Origin: Prevotella sp. 10(H)
GTDB lineage: Bacteria > Bacteroidota > Bacteroidia > Bacteroidales > Dysgonomonadaceae
Reading direction: 5' to 3'
DNA length: 64,000 nucleotides
Assembly: GCF_000711235.1 (NCBI RefSeq)
Contig: NZ_JOMI01000003.1
Location: 434,001 to 498,000, forward strand
In this document: in pieces, positions 43,201 through 50,310 of the stretch
Layout of the letters: each line of letters starts with the position of its first letter
Numbering within the stretch: the first letter of the stretch is position 1
The notes under the pieces: generated by a model
Databases searched by the model: none
Told to the model about the DNA's origin: nothing
The model's input: the letters and a program-made list of their open reading frames with translations, nothing else
Position numbers and translations under genes: made by a program

Positions 43201-46173
43201 TACAAAAAGACCGATGCTCCGGATACAAAACTCAATATAAAACTGGAGGTGTTCCGCGACAAACTGCGTCCGGGTCAGGAGGAAACATGGACTATCAGTG
43301 TAAAAGATACGACAAGTCAGCCCGTTCTGGCAGAACTACTGGCATCGATGTATGATACTTCGCTCGATAAGTTATATCCATACATGGAGTGGTCGTTTAA
43401 CCGTCCGTATTTAAATAACAGGTATGTAGATGCTGTAACTTACAATTTTCCCTGGTATAGCAGGGACTATGGCCAATGGTTTAGCTTCAACTATAAAGTG
43501 CCATACGAAAAGATGCAGGAAAGGACTAAAGATATTATCAACTGGTTCGGATATCCTGTATATAATAATAACTTGATTGGTGATCCGCTTCCGTTTAATT
43601 TAACATTATCCGAGGAGGACGTCGTAGTTGTCGGATACGGTACTCAAAGAAAGGCTAATATAACAGGCTCTGTATCGCGAATGAAGCCTGAAAGCAATTT
43701 TATGATCAGAGGATATTCATCCGTTCCTACTCCGGAGGCTGCCGCTTATGGCGTACTTAACGAAACAATGGTGGTATCATCCGATTCTGCAGCACCGGAA
43801 AAAGGTGATGCCGGCGGTGAAATGAATACAGGAGGAACTGCTCCTCAAATTCGTCAGAATTTTAATGAAACAGCATTCTTCTATCCTCAGTTGAGAACGA
43901 ATGAGAAAGGTGAAGTTCTGATATCATTCACCGTGCCCGAAAGTAATACTACATGGCGGTTCAGAGCACTTGCGCATGATAAGGATGCACGGGTAGGTAC
44001 ATTAGAGCAGTTTGTTGTTACACGTAAGGAACTGATGGTAACGCCTAATATGCCGCGTTTTGTCCGTCAGGGGGATAAGACAAGTATATCGACCAAGATT
44101 TCAAATCTGTCGGATAATGATATTTCGGGGGATGTGCGTATAGAATTCTTCGACCCGCTAACTGATAAGGTTATCGATTTAGCTATTCCAAACCAGAAAC
44201 AGACATTCTCTATAGAAAAAGATGCTTCCACATCGGCAAACTGGACATTCGATGTGCCGAATGATATCGAACTGATCGGTTGCCGCATAGTCGCTCAGAA
44301 TGCAACATTCAGCGATGGAGAACAGCATGTCTTGGCTGTATTATCGAATCGTATGCTGGTAACAGAAAGCATGCCGATAGATATTACCAAACAGGGTACA
44401 AGCACATTTACATTCGATAAACTGTATAACAATAATTCGAATACAACAGAAAATTACCGCCTGACACTGGAATATGCTTCCAATCCGGCATGGTACGCCG
44501 TTCAGGCATTGCCTACGATGAGTAATCCGTCGAACGAAAATGCTGTTAACTGGTTTGCAAGCTATTATGTGAATACATTAGGTTCATCTATTGTACGTCA
44601 GTATCCGAAAGTTGCAGCTATGATACAGGCTTGGCAGATGCAAGGCGGAGATAAGCAAACATTAGTATCCAAACTGCAGAAAGATGAAGAACTGAAAGCC
44701 GTATTACTCGAAGAAACCCCGTGGGTGCTGGATGCGAAAGATGAAACAGAGCAGATGAAACGTTTATCACTGCTATTTGACCTCAACAATACGAAGCAGC
44801 AGACAGATGCTGCCACACGTAAGCTAGCCGAACTTCAGACAGGTGATGGTGGCTGGTCGTGGTACAAAGGCCTTTACCCTAGCCGTTCGGTAACGCAATA
44901 TATACTGTATGGCTATGCCAAACTGCAGCAGGTAGGGCAGGTGCAATATCCGTCTGAAATAAAAGAAATGCAGATGAGAGCTTTACGGTATATCGATAAT
45001 CAGATAACTGAAGATTTCAAGAACCTGAAAAAGTATAATAAGGATTGGGAAAAGATTACATCCATATCTACCAACCAGCTTGAATTTGCTTACGTACGTT
45101 CGTTTTACCGCGATATACCAATCAGTCAGGAAGCGCGTGCTGCCGAACGTTTCTATACGGATGTAGCAAGTAAGAACTGGACAAAACTGAATATGTATGA
45201 ACGTTCTATCCTCTCTATGGTACTTAAACAAAACGGTGATAAAGACTTAGCAAATAAGATTATAAAATCTATAAAAGAACATGCCGTTAAGAGCCCGAAA
45301 CTTGGCATGTACTGGCCGAACAACCGCAGCAATGTATTTATGTCACTATCTGCTATCAGTGTGCATACATTCCTCATGGATGCCTTGGAGCAAAACGGAG
45401 CCACTGCTGCAGAAATGGATATGATGAAACGCTGGCTTTTGAATCAGAAACGTACACAGGTATGGGAATCTACTCATGCTTCGATAGATGCTATTAGTGC
45501 ATTGTTGAGTACCGGCACAGACTGGTTCACTACTGAGAGTACACAGGCTGTTATCAAGGTTGGAAATAAAACAGTCGAGCCTCAGAATAAAGAAATGGGC
45601 ACAGGCTATTTCAAACAGGCATGGAATAAGCAGGAGATAAGTAAGGATATGGGTAAAGTAGAAGTGACTACTAATACATCTCAACCTGCCTATGGCGCTC
45701 TTTACTGGCAATATTACGAGAATCTGGATAAGATTACGGAACAGAAAGGTGACCTGAATGTAAGCAAACAGCTATTCAAAGAAAATGTATCGTCTACAGG
45801 CAAGAGCCTCACTCAGATTACCGAAAAAAATCCGTTGAAAATAGGGGATAAGGTGATTATGCGACTGACTATCCGTGTTGATAGGGATATGGATTTCGTC
45901 CAGCTCAAAGATATGCGCGCCCCTTGTTTCGAACCGATTCAGGCATTATCCGGTGTCCGCTGGGCAGGAGGACTGATTTATTATCAGACTACAAAAGATG
46001 CATCGACCAATTTCTATTTCGATCATCTGCCGAAAGGTACTTATGTACTTGAATATCCTGTATATGTAAATCGTAGCGGCGAATATGCCAACGGTATCAC
46101 TACTATCCAGTGTATGTACGCTCCGGAATTCGTATCGCATACACAGGGGATAAAAGTGACAGTAAAAGAGTAG
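40201..46173 (+). CDS. Giant alpha-2-macroglobulin family protein with a SusC-plug-like insert
   Basis: A 1990-residue protein with a signal peptide (MKKNLLISLFLLLSISMIAQ) and no lipobox. Residues about 590-690 carry an MG2 domain (FTDRSIYRPGQTAYFKAIV). The core alpha-2-macroglobulin domain starts near residue 1220 (TAFFYPQLRTNEKGEVLISFTVPES, then FRALAHDKDARVG), followed by a helical thioester-domain-like region (about 1450-1800) and a receptor-binding-like end. The thioester CxEQ motif is absent; the matching place reads MSNPSNENA. Between MG6 and the core domain, at about 1138-1210, a SusC/TonB-plug signature VVVVGYGTQRKANITGSV plus MIRGYSS occurs. Bacterial members are thought to trap proteases near the peptidoglycan. 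Followed by peptidoglycan-related genes. Confidence 0.88.
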   Translation: MKKNLLISLFLLLSISMIAQTSNNKYEGEWKKVEDFDNQSLPQSSAQIVEEILQKAIADKNNTQVIKALIYKNKYKIQIDIEDKEGLLTDLQALVSQSDKAEEKALLHSMLAELYSNYFNRNQWQINQRTNLSDVVPQDIKEWSTNIFKDKIIENLDLSVKDVATLKQHTTKEYDDIILLGTDGQKYYPTLYDFLMERTIGIAQMIEGMGYREYDTSSTGASLEQLIAPADEYIKLNINAGTDRRHIIYIYYQQYMKDLLARNMTPTLIFTEIDKVKYMSRNSRTFSGDVVRDAYIALEKKYENSEYSTEIIKKIIDSYYSRPSTYITEDIYKWIQKGISKYPDSFGGKILKGKLVEMQNPFLQIIGDQLQYPENPVKLTLFHKNLQVLEDKPVFKLYKIENGNYNPVKDFALDLVSQVPYRTDTLLLDLGTFTFGKYAFSSLTKDQLEKRKNGDDIGTERNNTFEFAVSDLIAFSRNSAKDEYEIFVTDRMSGKPVKNASVKIFSFVRPGTDEVSALLTTLKTNDLGLAIYKDKTEKTDKYRYAVATYKVEIGADTCLRAENLQPQDYRWIRQEMDTDAEDAISLFTDRSIYRPGQTAYFKAIVLDSNSKPKANEEYTVQLFNTNGEVVDEKDIITNEFGSISGEFILPQTGLLGGYRIEIDDASAYFNVEEYKRPTFEITFDKVDKTYTFGEEVRLKGYAKNFSGISLQDTEVKYQINREQFNFWSWRSGNITPFTDGMVKTNADGSFEIVFTPEAGDGNRMLLRTINDKQIYTFSVTATVTDVNGETQSNNYRLVVGNVSMVINLNIPEQIEKSGDYDLKIEARNLQMQDIETSGRYEIYSLDDNDSIKSNVIGGIFKTGKQPELMARLKTLASGKYQIQVKAADSKGNNIEEKKNFVLYSYKDKKPPIKTKEWFVIKNIIFGKDKPAEIIYGTSDKEAYVLYQLSDNKQIYERKVLRLSNENKTFTIPYKEEYGDEIKITFTSVKDGKMYQKQASLYKKTDAPDTKLNIKLEVFRDKLRPGQEETWTISVKDTTSQPVLAELLASMYDTSLDKLYPYMEWSFNRPYLNNRYVDAVTYNFPWYSRDYGQWFSFNYKVPYEKMQERTKDIINWFGYPVYNNNLIGDPLPFNLTLSEEDVVVVGYGTQRKANITGSVSRMKPESNFMIRGYSSVPTPEAAAYGVLNETMVVSSDSAAPEKGDAGGEMNTGGTAPQIRQNFNETAFFYPQLRTNEKGEVLISFTVPESNTTWRFRALAHDKDARVGTLEQFVVTRKELMVTPNMPRFVRQGDKTSISTKISNLSDNDISGDVRIEFFDPLTDKVIDLAIPNQKQTFSIEKDASTSANWTFDVPNDIELIGCRIVAQNATFSDGEQHVLAVLSNRMLVTESMPIDITKQGTSTFTFDKLYNNNSNTTENYRLTLEYASNPAWYAVQALPTMSNPSNENAVNWFASYYVNTLGSSIVRQYPKVAAMIQAWQMQGGDKQTLVSKLQKDEELKAVLLEETPWVLDAKDETEQMKRLSLLFDLNNTKQQTDAATRKLAELQTGDGGWSWYKGLYPSRSVTQYILYGYAKLQQVGQVQYPSEIKEMQMRALRYIDNQITEDFKNLKKYNKDWEKITSISTNQLEFAYVRSFYRDIPISQEARAAERFYTDVASKNWTKLNMYERSILSMVLKQNGDKDLANKIIKSIKEHAVKSPKLGMYWPNNRSNVFMSLSAISVHTFLMDALEQNGATAAEMDMMKRWLLNQKRTQVWESTHASIDAISALLSTGTDWFTTESTQAVIKVGNKTVEPQNKEMGTGYFKQAWNKQEISKDMGKVEVTTNTSQPAYGALYWQYYENLDKITEQKGDLNVSKQLFKENVSSTGKSLTQITEKNPLKIGDKVIMRLTIRVDRDMDFVQLKDMRAPCFEPIQALSGVRWAGGLIYYQTTKDASTNFYFDHLPKGTYVLEYPVYVNRSGEYANGITTIQCMYAPEFVSHTQGIKVTVKE

Positions 46174-46191
46174 AAAAATAATCAGGACTAC

Positions 46192-46857
46192 ATGAAAATA
46201 TACGGAACTATTATATTAGCCATTATCCTGCTTGCCGGACTTGTATCGTTTGTGAGGTACAATTCCGGTAACAAGGCAAAACAGCAAGAGGAAGAAATAG
46301 AAAGAGTAAGGCTGAAAGAACATAATGAAAAACAAGCTTCTTTCAATCGCCTCAAAACTAAGGCTGATTCAGCATTAGCGTATTGCAAAGCCAAAGGCTT
46401 CAATACAAAATATTGCATCCTTATCGATTTCAGCATCCATTCGGGAAAGAAGCGTTTCTTCGTATGGGATTTTGATAATAACGATGTAAAATATTCAAGC
46501 CTGTGCTGTCATGGATATGGGAAGGAGAGTACTCAATCGAAGCCTGTATTCAGTAATGTAGAAGGAAGTTATTGCTCGTCACTCGGTAAATATAAAGTAG
46601 GAGCACGCGCTTACAGTAGCTGGGGTATAAATGTACATTACAAGATGCACGGCTTGGAAAAAACAAATAACAATGCATTCAAACGCTGGATTGTTTTACA
46701 TTCTCACACACCCGTATCTAACAATGAAATCTATCCTAGGCATCTGCCTCTTGGCTGGAGTCAGGGCTGTCCTGTAATAAGTAATGATATGATGCGCAAA
46801 GTAGACCCTTTGTTGAAAGATGTAAAAAAGCCGCTATTACTTTGGATATATATTTGA
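46192..46857 (+). CDS. L,D-transpeptidase-like protein (YkuD_2 family)
   Basis: A 221-residue protein with one N-terminal membrane segment (YGTIILAIILLAGLVSFV) anchoring a coiled-coil-like stretch (KQQEEEIERVRLKEHNEKQ) and then a murein L,D-transpeptidase-like domain. The catalytic region reads WIVLHSHTPVSNNEI, then LGWSQGCPVISNDMM near residue 193, with His and the nucleophilic Cys in the expected order. Likely periplasmic, acting on peptidoglycan cross-links. It begins 18 bases after the alpha-2-macroglobulin stop, so the two are cotranscribed. Confidence 0.85.
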   Translation: MKIYGTIILAIILLAGLVSFVRYNSGNKAKQQEEEIERVRLKEHNEKQASFNRLKTKADSALAYCKAKGFNTKYCILIDFSIHSGKKRFFVWDFDNNDVKYSSLCCHGYGKESTQSKPVFSNVEGSYCSSLGKYKVGARAYSSWGINVHYKMHGLEKTNNNAFKRWIVLHSHTPVSNNEIYPRHLPLGWSQGCPVISNDMMRKVDPLLKDVKKPLLLWIYI

Positions 46858-46958
46858 TTTTTTATTAATGGTCATATTATCAGATTATTATGTTTTGTTT
46901 GGTTGTTTTGTTTGTATAAATTATTGCAAAAAATTAAACATGTAAGTAATATAATTGT

Positions 46959-46966
46959 TACATTTG
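46959..46966 (+). promoter_or_regulatory. Promoter -7 box for the DUF1573 gene
   Basis: TACATTTG, full TAnnTTTG match, 68 bases before ATG 47035. Confidence 0.58.
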
Positions 46967-47034
46967 TAAGTTATTTAGAGTAAAGAACTTGAAAAACTAC
47001 ATATTTTAGAAACAGATAATTAGACATTAACAAT

Positions 47035-47427
47035 ATGAAAAAAATTGGATTTATCTTATTAACATTAATGCTGTCTGCAGGTTTTGTTGCTGCACAGGAT
47101 GCAAAAAAAGAACCTAAGGTTGTTTTTACAAAGACAGTACATGATTTTGGGAAAGTTGCAGAAAGTGCAGGTTCGGTAAGTTGTGAATTTACATTTAAGA
47201 ATACAGGTACTGCCCCTTTTATTATACAAAGAGTACAGGCCAGTTGCGGATGTACAACTCCGGAATATACAAGTGAACCGGTATTGCCGGGCAAAGAAGG
47301 TAAAATAAAAGTTACATATTCTACTACAGGCCGTCCCGGAACAATCAACAAGGATATCACTATATTCTCCAATGTTCCTGATTCAATCTACAGATTGAAT
47401 ATCAAGGGTGAAGTAGTACGTAAGTAA
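47035..47427 (+). CDS. Exported DUF1573 protein
   Basis: A 130-residue protein with signal peptide MKKIGFILLTLMLSAGFVAA, then one immunoglobulin-like DUF1573 domain: VHDFGKVAESAGSVSCEFTFKNTGTAPFIIQRVQASCGCTTPEY is the family hallmark, with the C-G-C pair. DUF1573 proteins are common in Bacteroidota envelopes; function is unknown, but the fold suggests protein interaction. It has its own promoter and terminator. Confidence 0.9.
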   Translation: MKKIGFILLTLMLSAGFVAAQDAKKEPKVVFTKTVHDFGKVAESAGSVSCEFTFKNTGTAPFIIQRVQASCGCTTPEYTSEPVLPGKEGKIKVTYSTTGRPGTINKDITIFSNVPDSIYRLNIKGEVVRK

Positions 47428-47445
47428 TCGATATGGAAATATAAG

Positions 47446-47482
47446 AAAAGGATATACCAATAATGGTATATCCTTTTTGTTT
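47446..47482 (+). terminator. Terminator after the DUF1573 gene
   Basis: Stem AAAAGGATATACCA / TGGTATATCCTTTT (14 bp) with an ATAA loop and a T-rich tail. Confidence 0.88.
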
Positions 47483-47491
47483 ATAATCAAT

Positions 47492-48262
47492 ATGAAAATC
47501 AATACGCTGATAGCCTTATTTCTGATTTGCTCATTAGTTATTAATGCGCAGGATATTGCATCATATCCCACTGGCGTGCAAAAATTGCTCAAAGCCTATC
47601 CCGAACAGATAAAAGGATATAATGGTTCATCTATTATTTTTACCAATGGTACGAAGATATTGTATAAAGAGGGGGAAAAGAAAACACATGAAGAACTAAT
47701 CAATAGCTCTGATTTAGCTGATATTTTCAAATATCCATATCTTAAAGGAAAAGTAGAATCAATTCCTAAAAACTATGACCCGGGCCGCATTCGTAATGAA
47801 GAATTATTGAAAAACATGTACGGTTCATCTTCGGCGGAGGTACAGAAAAATCTGGAAACTATCATCTGGTGCCCCAACCTTGTCAATCAGAAGCTTCGCG
47901 TAACGCGAATTAACGGTGTGGATAAACAACTACAGAAAATTTCGGATGAACTGGACAAACATCCCGCACTGAAAGATTACTTATACAGCGCAGGCACTTT
48001 CAACTGGCGTAAAGTAAGGGGTGCAGACCGGCTGAGTTCGCATAGTTTCGGAACGGCTATCGACCTGAATGTAAAATATTCCAACTACTGGCAGTGGGAT
48101 TGCCGCTGTACTTCGGAAGATACAGAATTAAAATATAAAAACCATATTCCTCAGTTGATAGTGGATATATTTGAGAAGCACGGCTTTATATGGGGAGGCA
48201 AATGGTATCATTACGATACGATGCATTTCGAATATCGCCCTGAATTATTAGTAGAAGAATAA
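47492..48262 (+). CDS. Exported M15-family metallopeptidase (D-Ala-D-Ala carboxypeptidase-like)
   Basis: A 256-residue protein with signal peptide MKINTLIALFLICSLVINA. The zinc-peptidase motifs of family M15 are present: LSSHSFGTAIDLN near residue 183 (His and Asp ligands) and WYHYDTMHFEYRPEL near residue 240 (catalytic Glu/His pair in the HFE part). WDCRCTSED may hold a disulfide. Such enzymes trim peptide stems of peptidoglycan. ATG 47492 is preferred to a TTG at 47477 which lies within the upstream terminator. Forms a peptidoglycan-themed neighbourhood with the L,D-transpeptidase gene. Confidence 0.88.
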   Translation: MKINTLIALFLICSLVINAQDIASYPTGVQKLLKAYPEQIKGYNGSSIIFTNGTKILYKEGEKKTHEELINSSDLADIFKYPYLKGKVESIPKNYDPGRIRNEELLKNMYGSSSAEVQKNLETIIWCPNLVNQKLRVTRINGVDKQLQKISDELDKHPALKDYLYSAGTFNWRKVRGADRLSSHSFGTAIDLNVKYSNYWQWDCRCTSEDTELKYKNHIPQLIVDIFEKHGFIWGGKWYHYDTMHFEYRPELLVEE

Positions 48263-48344
48263 ATACAGTATTTTCACTCCGATAATTAGATTGTTTTTTA
48301 GGTTTTTAATAACTTTACATCTGTTAATCCTGTAAAGTTATAGC

Positions 48345-50201
48345 ATGAAAAGACATATTTTTCTCTGCCTGATATTGGCATCCGTCTGCTCTTTATTTGC
48401 CCAGGAAGAGCGTTTCCCGAAAGAAAATAATACAATTCGTATAATGAGTTATAACATCCGTAATGCGCGCGGTATGGACAATGTGACCGATTACAACCGG
48501 ATTGCAAATATTATAGAATCCATTTCACCGGATATTGTCGCTTTGCAGGAAGTAGATAGTATGACTCAGCGCAGCCATGGGGTAGACGTGTTGGCCAAAC
48601 TGAGCGATCATATAAAGATGCATGCCGTATATGGTGCTGCCATTTCGTTTCAGGGAGGGAAATACGGTGTAGGCATCTTATCTAAAAAACGCCCCTTATC
48701 ATGGAAAAATATTCCTTTACCGGGAAAAGAAGAAAAACGGACTTTGCTTATGGTCGAATTTCGGGAGTATATTGTTTTTGCTACTCACTTTTCTTTGACA
48801 GAAGATGACCGGAAAACATCTGTAAATATTATAAATGAACAGGCAAAGTCATACAACAAACCGGTATTCCTTATCGGCGATTTGAATGCAAAGCCCGATT
48901 CGGAAGAAATAAAATCTCTTTCTGTAAACTGGAAGATGCTCAACAATCCTAAGAAGAATACTTTTCCGGCAGATAAACCCGACAGGGTAATCGATTATAT
49001 ATTCGGATATACTGCTAAAGGTAAAACTTATTCGGTCATTAAAACGGAGGTTGTCGATGAGGCTGTCGCATCCGACCACAGGCCGTTATTCTCGGATATA
49101 CGATTGAAAACCGATCCTGAAAAAGTAATGCGGACACAGCCTTACCTGCAAAACCCTGCCACAGACGGAATGACTGTGATGTGGCTGACGAATGTTCCGT
49201 GCCGCAGTTGGGTGGAATATGGAACAGACAGTACGAATATGAAACGTGCCCGTACTTTTGTGGAAGGTGAGGCAATGGCAAATAATATGATAAATCGCAT
49301 ACGTTTGGATAATCTGATTCCAAATACGAAATATTATTACCGTGCTGTATCACAAGAGATAACCTTATATGAGCCTTATAAGAAAGAATTCGGTGATACC
49401 GTACGGACAGCCATATCATCGTTTACCACATGGGGTGATAATAAAACCGATTTCACCGCTGTAATTTTTAACGATCTTCATGATAACTACCAATTATTCG
49501 ATCAACTTTATGATCACGTAAAGAACTTGGATTATAATGTAGTCTTCTTCAATGGCGATTGTATAGCTGATGTACAGAGTGAAGCCAATGCCGTGAAAAC
49601 TATATCTCATTACTGCAATAAATTAGGAGGTGATCGTATACCGACTGTATTTATAAGGGGAAACCATGAAACAAGAGGGGCATACTCCATGTTTTTATGG
49701 AACCTTCTGGAAAAGAAAGGCGGAGAACATACTTATGCAGCTTTCAATATTGGTGATACCCGTTTTGTATTGCTCGATTGCGGTGAAGATAAAAAGGATA
49801 GTACACCTGTGTATTATGATTTGAACGATTTTACCCATTATCGTGAGGCACAGGCTGAATTTCTGCGAAAGGAAATTGCATCGGAAGAATTCAAGTCTGC
49901 AAATAAAAGGGTGCTGATTCATCATATCCCTGTCTATTGCGAAAGGCTTAAATATAATCCTTGCCGCGACTTATGGGGATCGGTGCTTTCGAAAGCGGTG
50001 TTTGATGTCTCATTGAACGGACATATGCATAAGTTTGAATTTATTCCTGAGGGTAAAGCGGGAAATAAATTTCCGGCGGTAATAGGCGGAGGGCCGTCAG
50101 ATAAAAACGGTACCGTATTTATATTGCAGAAAAAAGGTGAAAAAATGACGCTAAAAGTACTGAATGTAAAAGGAGAAGAAGTACTCGCTCTCGATTTGTA
50201 A
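48345..50201 (+). CDS. Exported EEP phosphatase-metallophosphoesterase fusion
   Basis: A 618-residue protein with signal peptide MKRHIFLCLILASVCSLFA and two phosphoesterase modules. Residues about 30-255 form an endonuclease/exonuclease/phosphatase domain (RIMSYNIRNARG, LQEVDSM, GDLNAKPDS, ASDHRPLFSDI). Residues about 260-360 resemble the Fn3-like N-domain of purple acid phosphatases (VMRTQPYLQNPATDGMTVMWLTN). Residues about 370-600 are a calcineurin-like phosphoesterase (AVIFNDLHDN, FFNGDCIADV, IRGNHETRG, HHIPVY, LNGHMHKFE). Both active sites look complete. Substrates unknown; phospholipid, nucleotide or sugar-phosphate scavenging in the periplasm fits. Confidence 0.88.
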   Translation: MKRHIFLCLILASVCSLFAQEERFPKENNTIRIMSYNIRNARGMDNVTDYNRIANIIESISPDIVALQEVDSMTQRSHGVDVLAKLSDHIKMHAVYGAAISFQGGKYGVGILSKKRPLSWKNIPLPGKEEKRTLLMVEFREYIVFATHFSLTEDDRKTSVNIINEQAKSYNKPVFLIGDLNAKPDSEEIKSLSVNWKMLNNPKKNTFPADKPDRVIDYIFGYTAKGKTYSVIKTEVVDEAVASDHRPLFSDIRLKTDPEKVMRTQPYLQNPATDGMTVMWLTNVPCRSWVEYGTDSTNMKRARTFVEGEAMANNMINRIRLDNLIPNTKYYYRAVSQEITLYEPYKKEFGDTVRTAISSFTTWGDNKTDFTAVIFNDLHDNYQLFDQLYDHVKNLDYNVVFFNGDCIADVQSEANAVKTISHYCNKLGGDRIPTVFIRGNHETRGAYSMFLWNLLEKKGGEHTYAAFNIGDTRFVLLDCGEDKKDSTPVYYDLNDFTHYREAQAEFLRKEIASEEFKSANKRVLIHHIPVYCERLKYNPCRDLWGSVLSKAVFDVSLNGHMHKFEFIPEGKAGNKFPAVIGGGPSDKNGTVFILQKKGEKMTLKVLNVKGEEVLALDL

Positions 50202-50263
50202 AATAATTCTTTCTTTCTGCCGAATGACGGCTTTTCACTAAAGGTTTATTCATAAAAATGCCT

Positions 50264-50271
50264 TATCTTTG
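50264..50271 (+). promoter_or_regulatory. Promoter -7 box for carB
   Basis: TATCTTTG, full TAnnTTTG match, 40 bases before ATG 50311. Confidence 0.63.
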
Positions 50272-50310
50272 CGCCGTTATTAAAAGATCTAACACATTAG
50301 CCATAATTCT

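Noticed and set aside
44400-44620. A thioester (CxEQ) motif in the alpha-2-macroglobulin
   Set aside because: The corresponding place reads MSNPSNENA with no Cys, so it is a thioester-less member.
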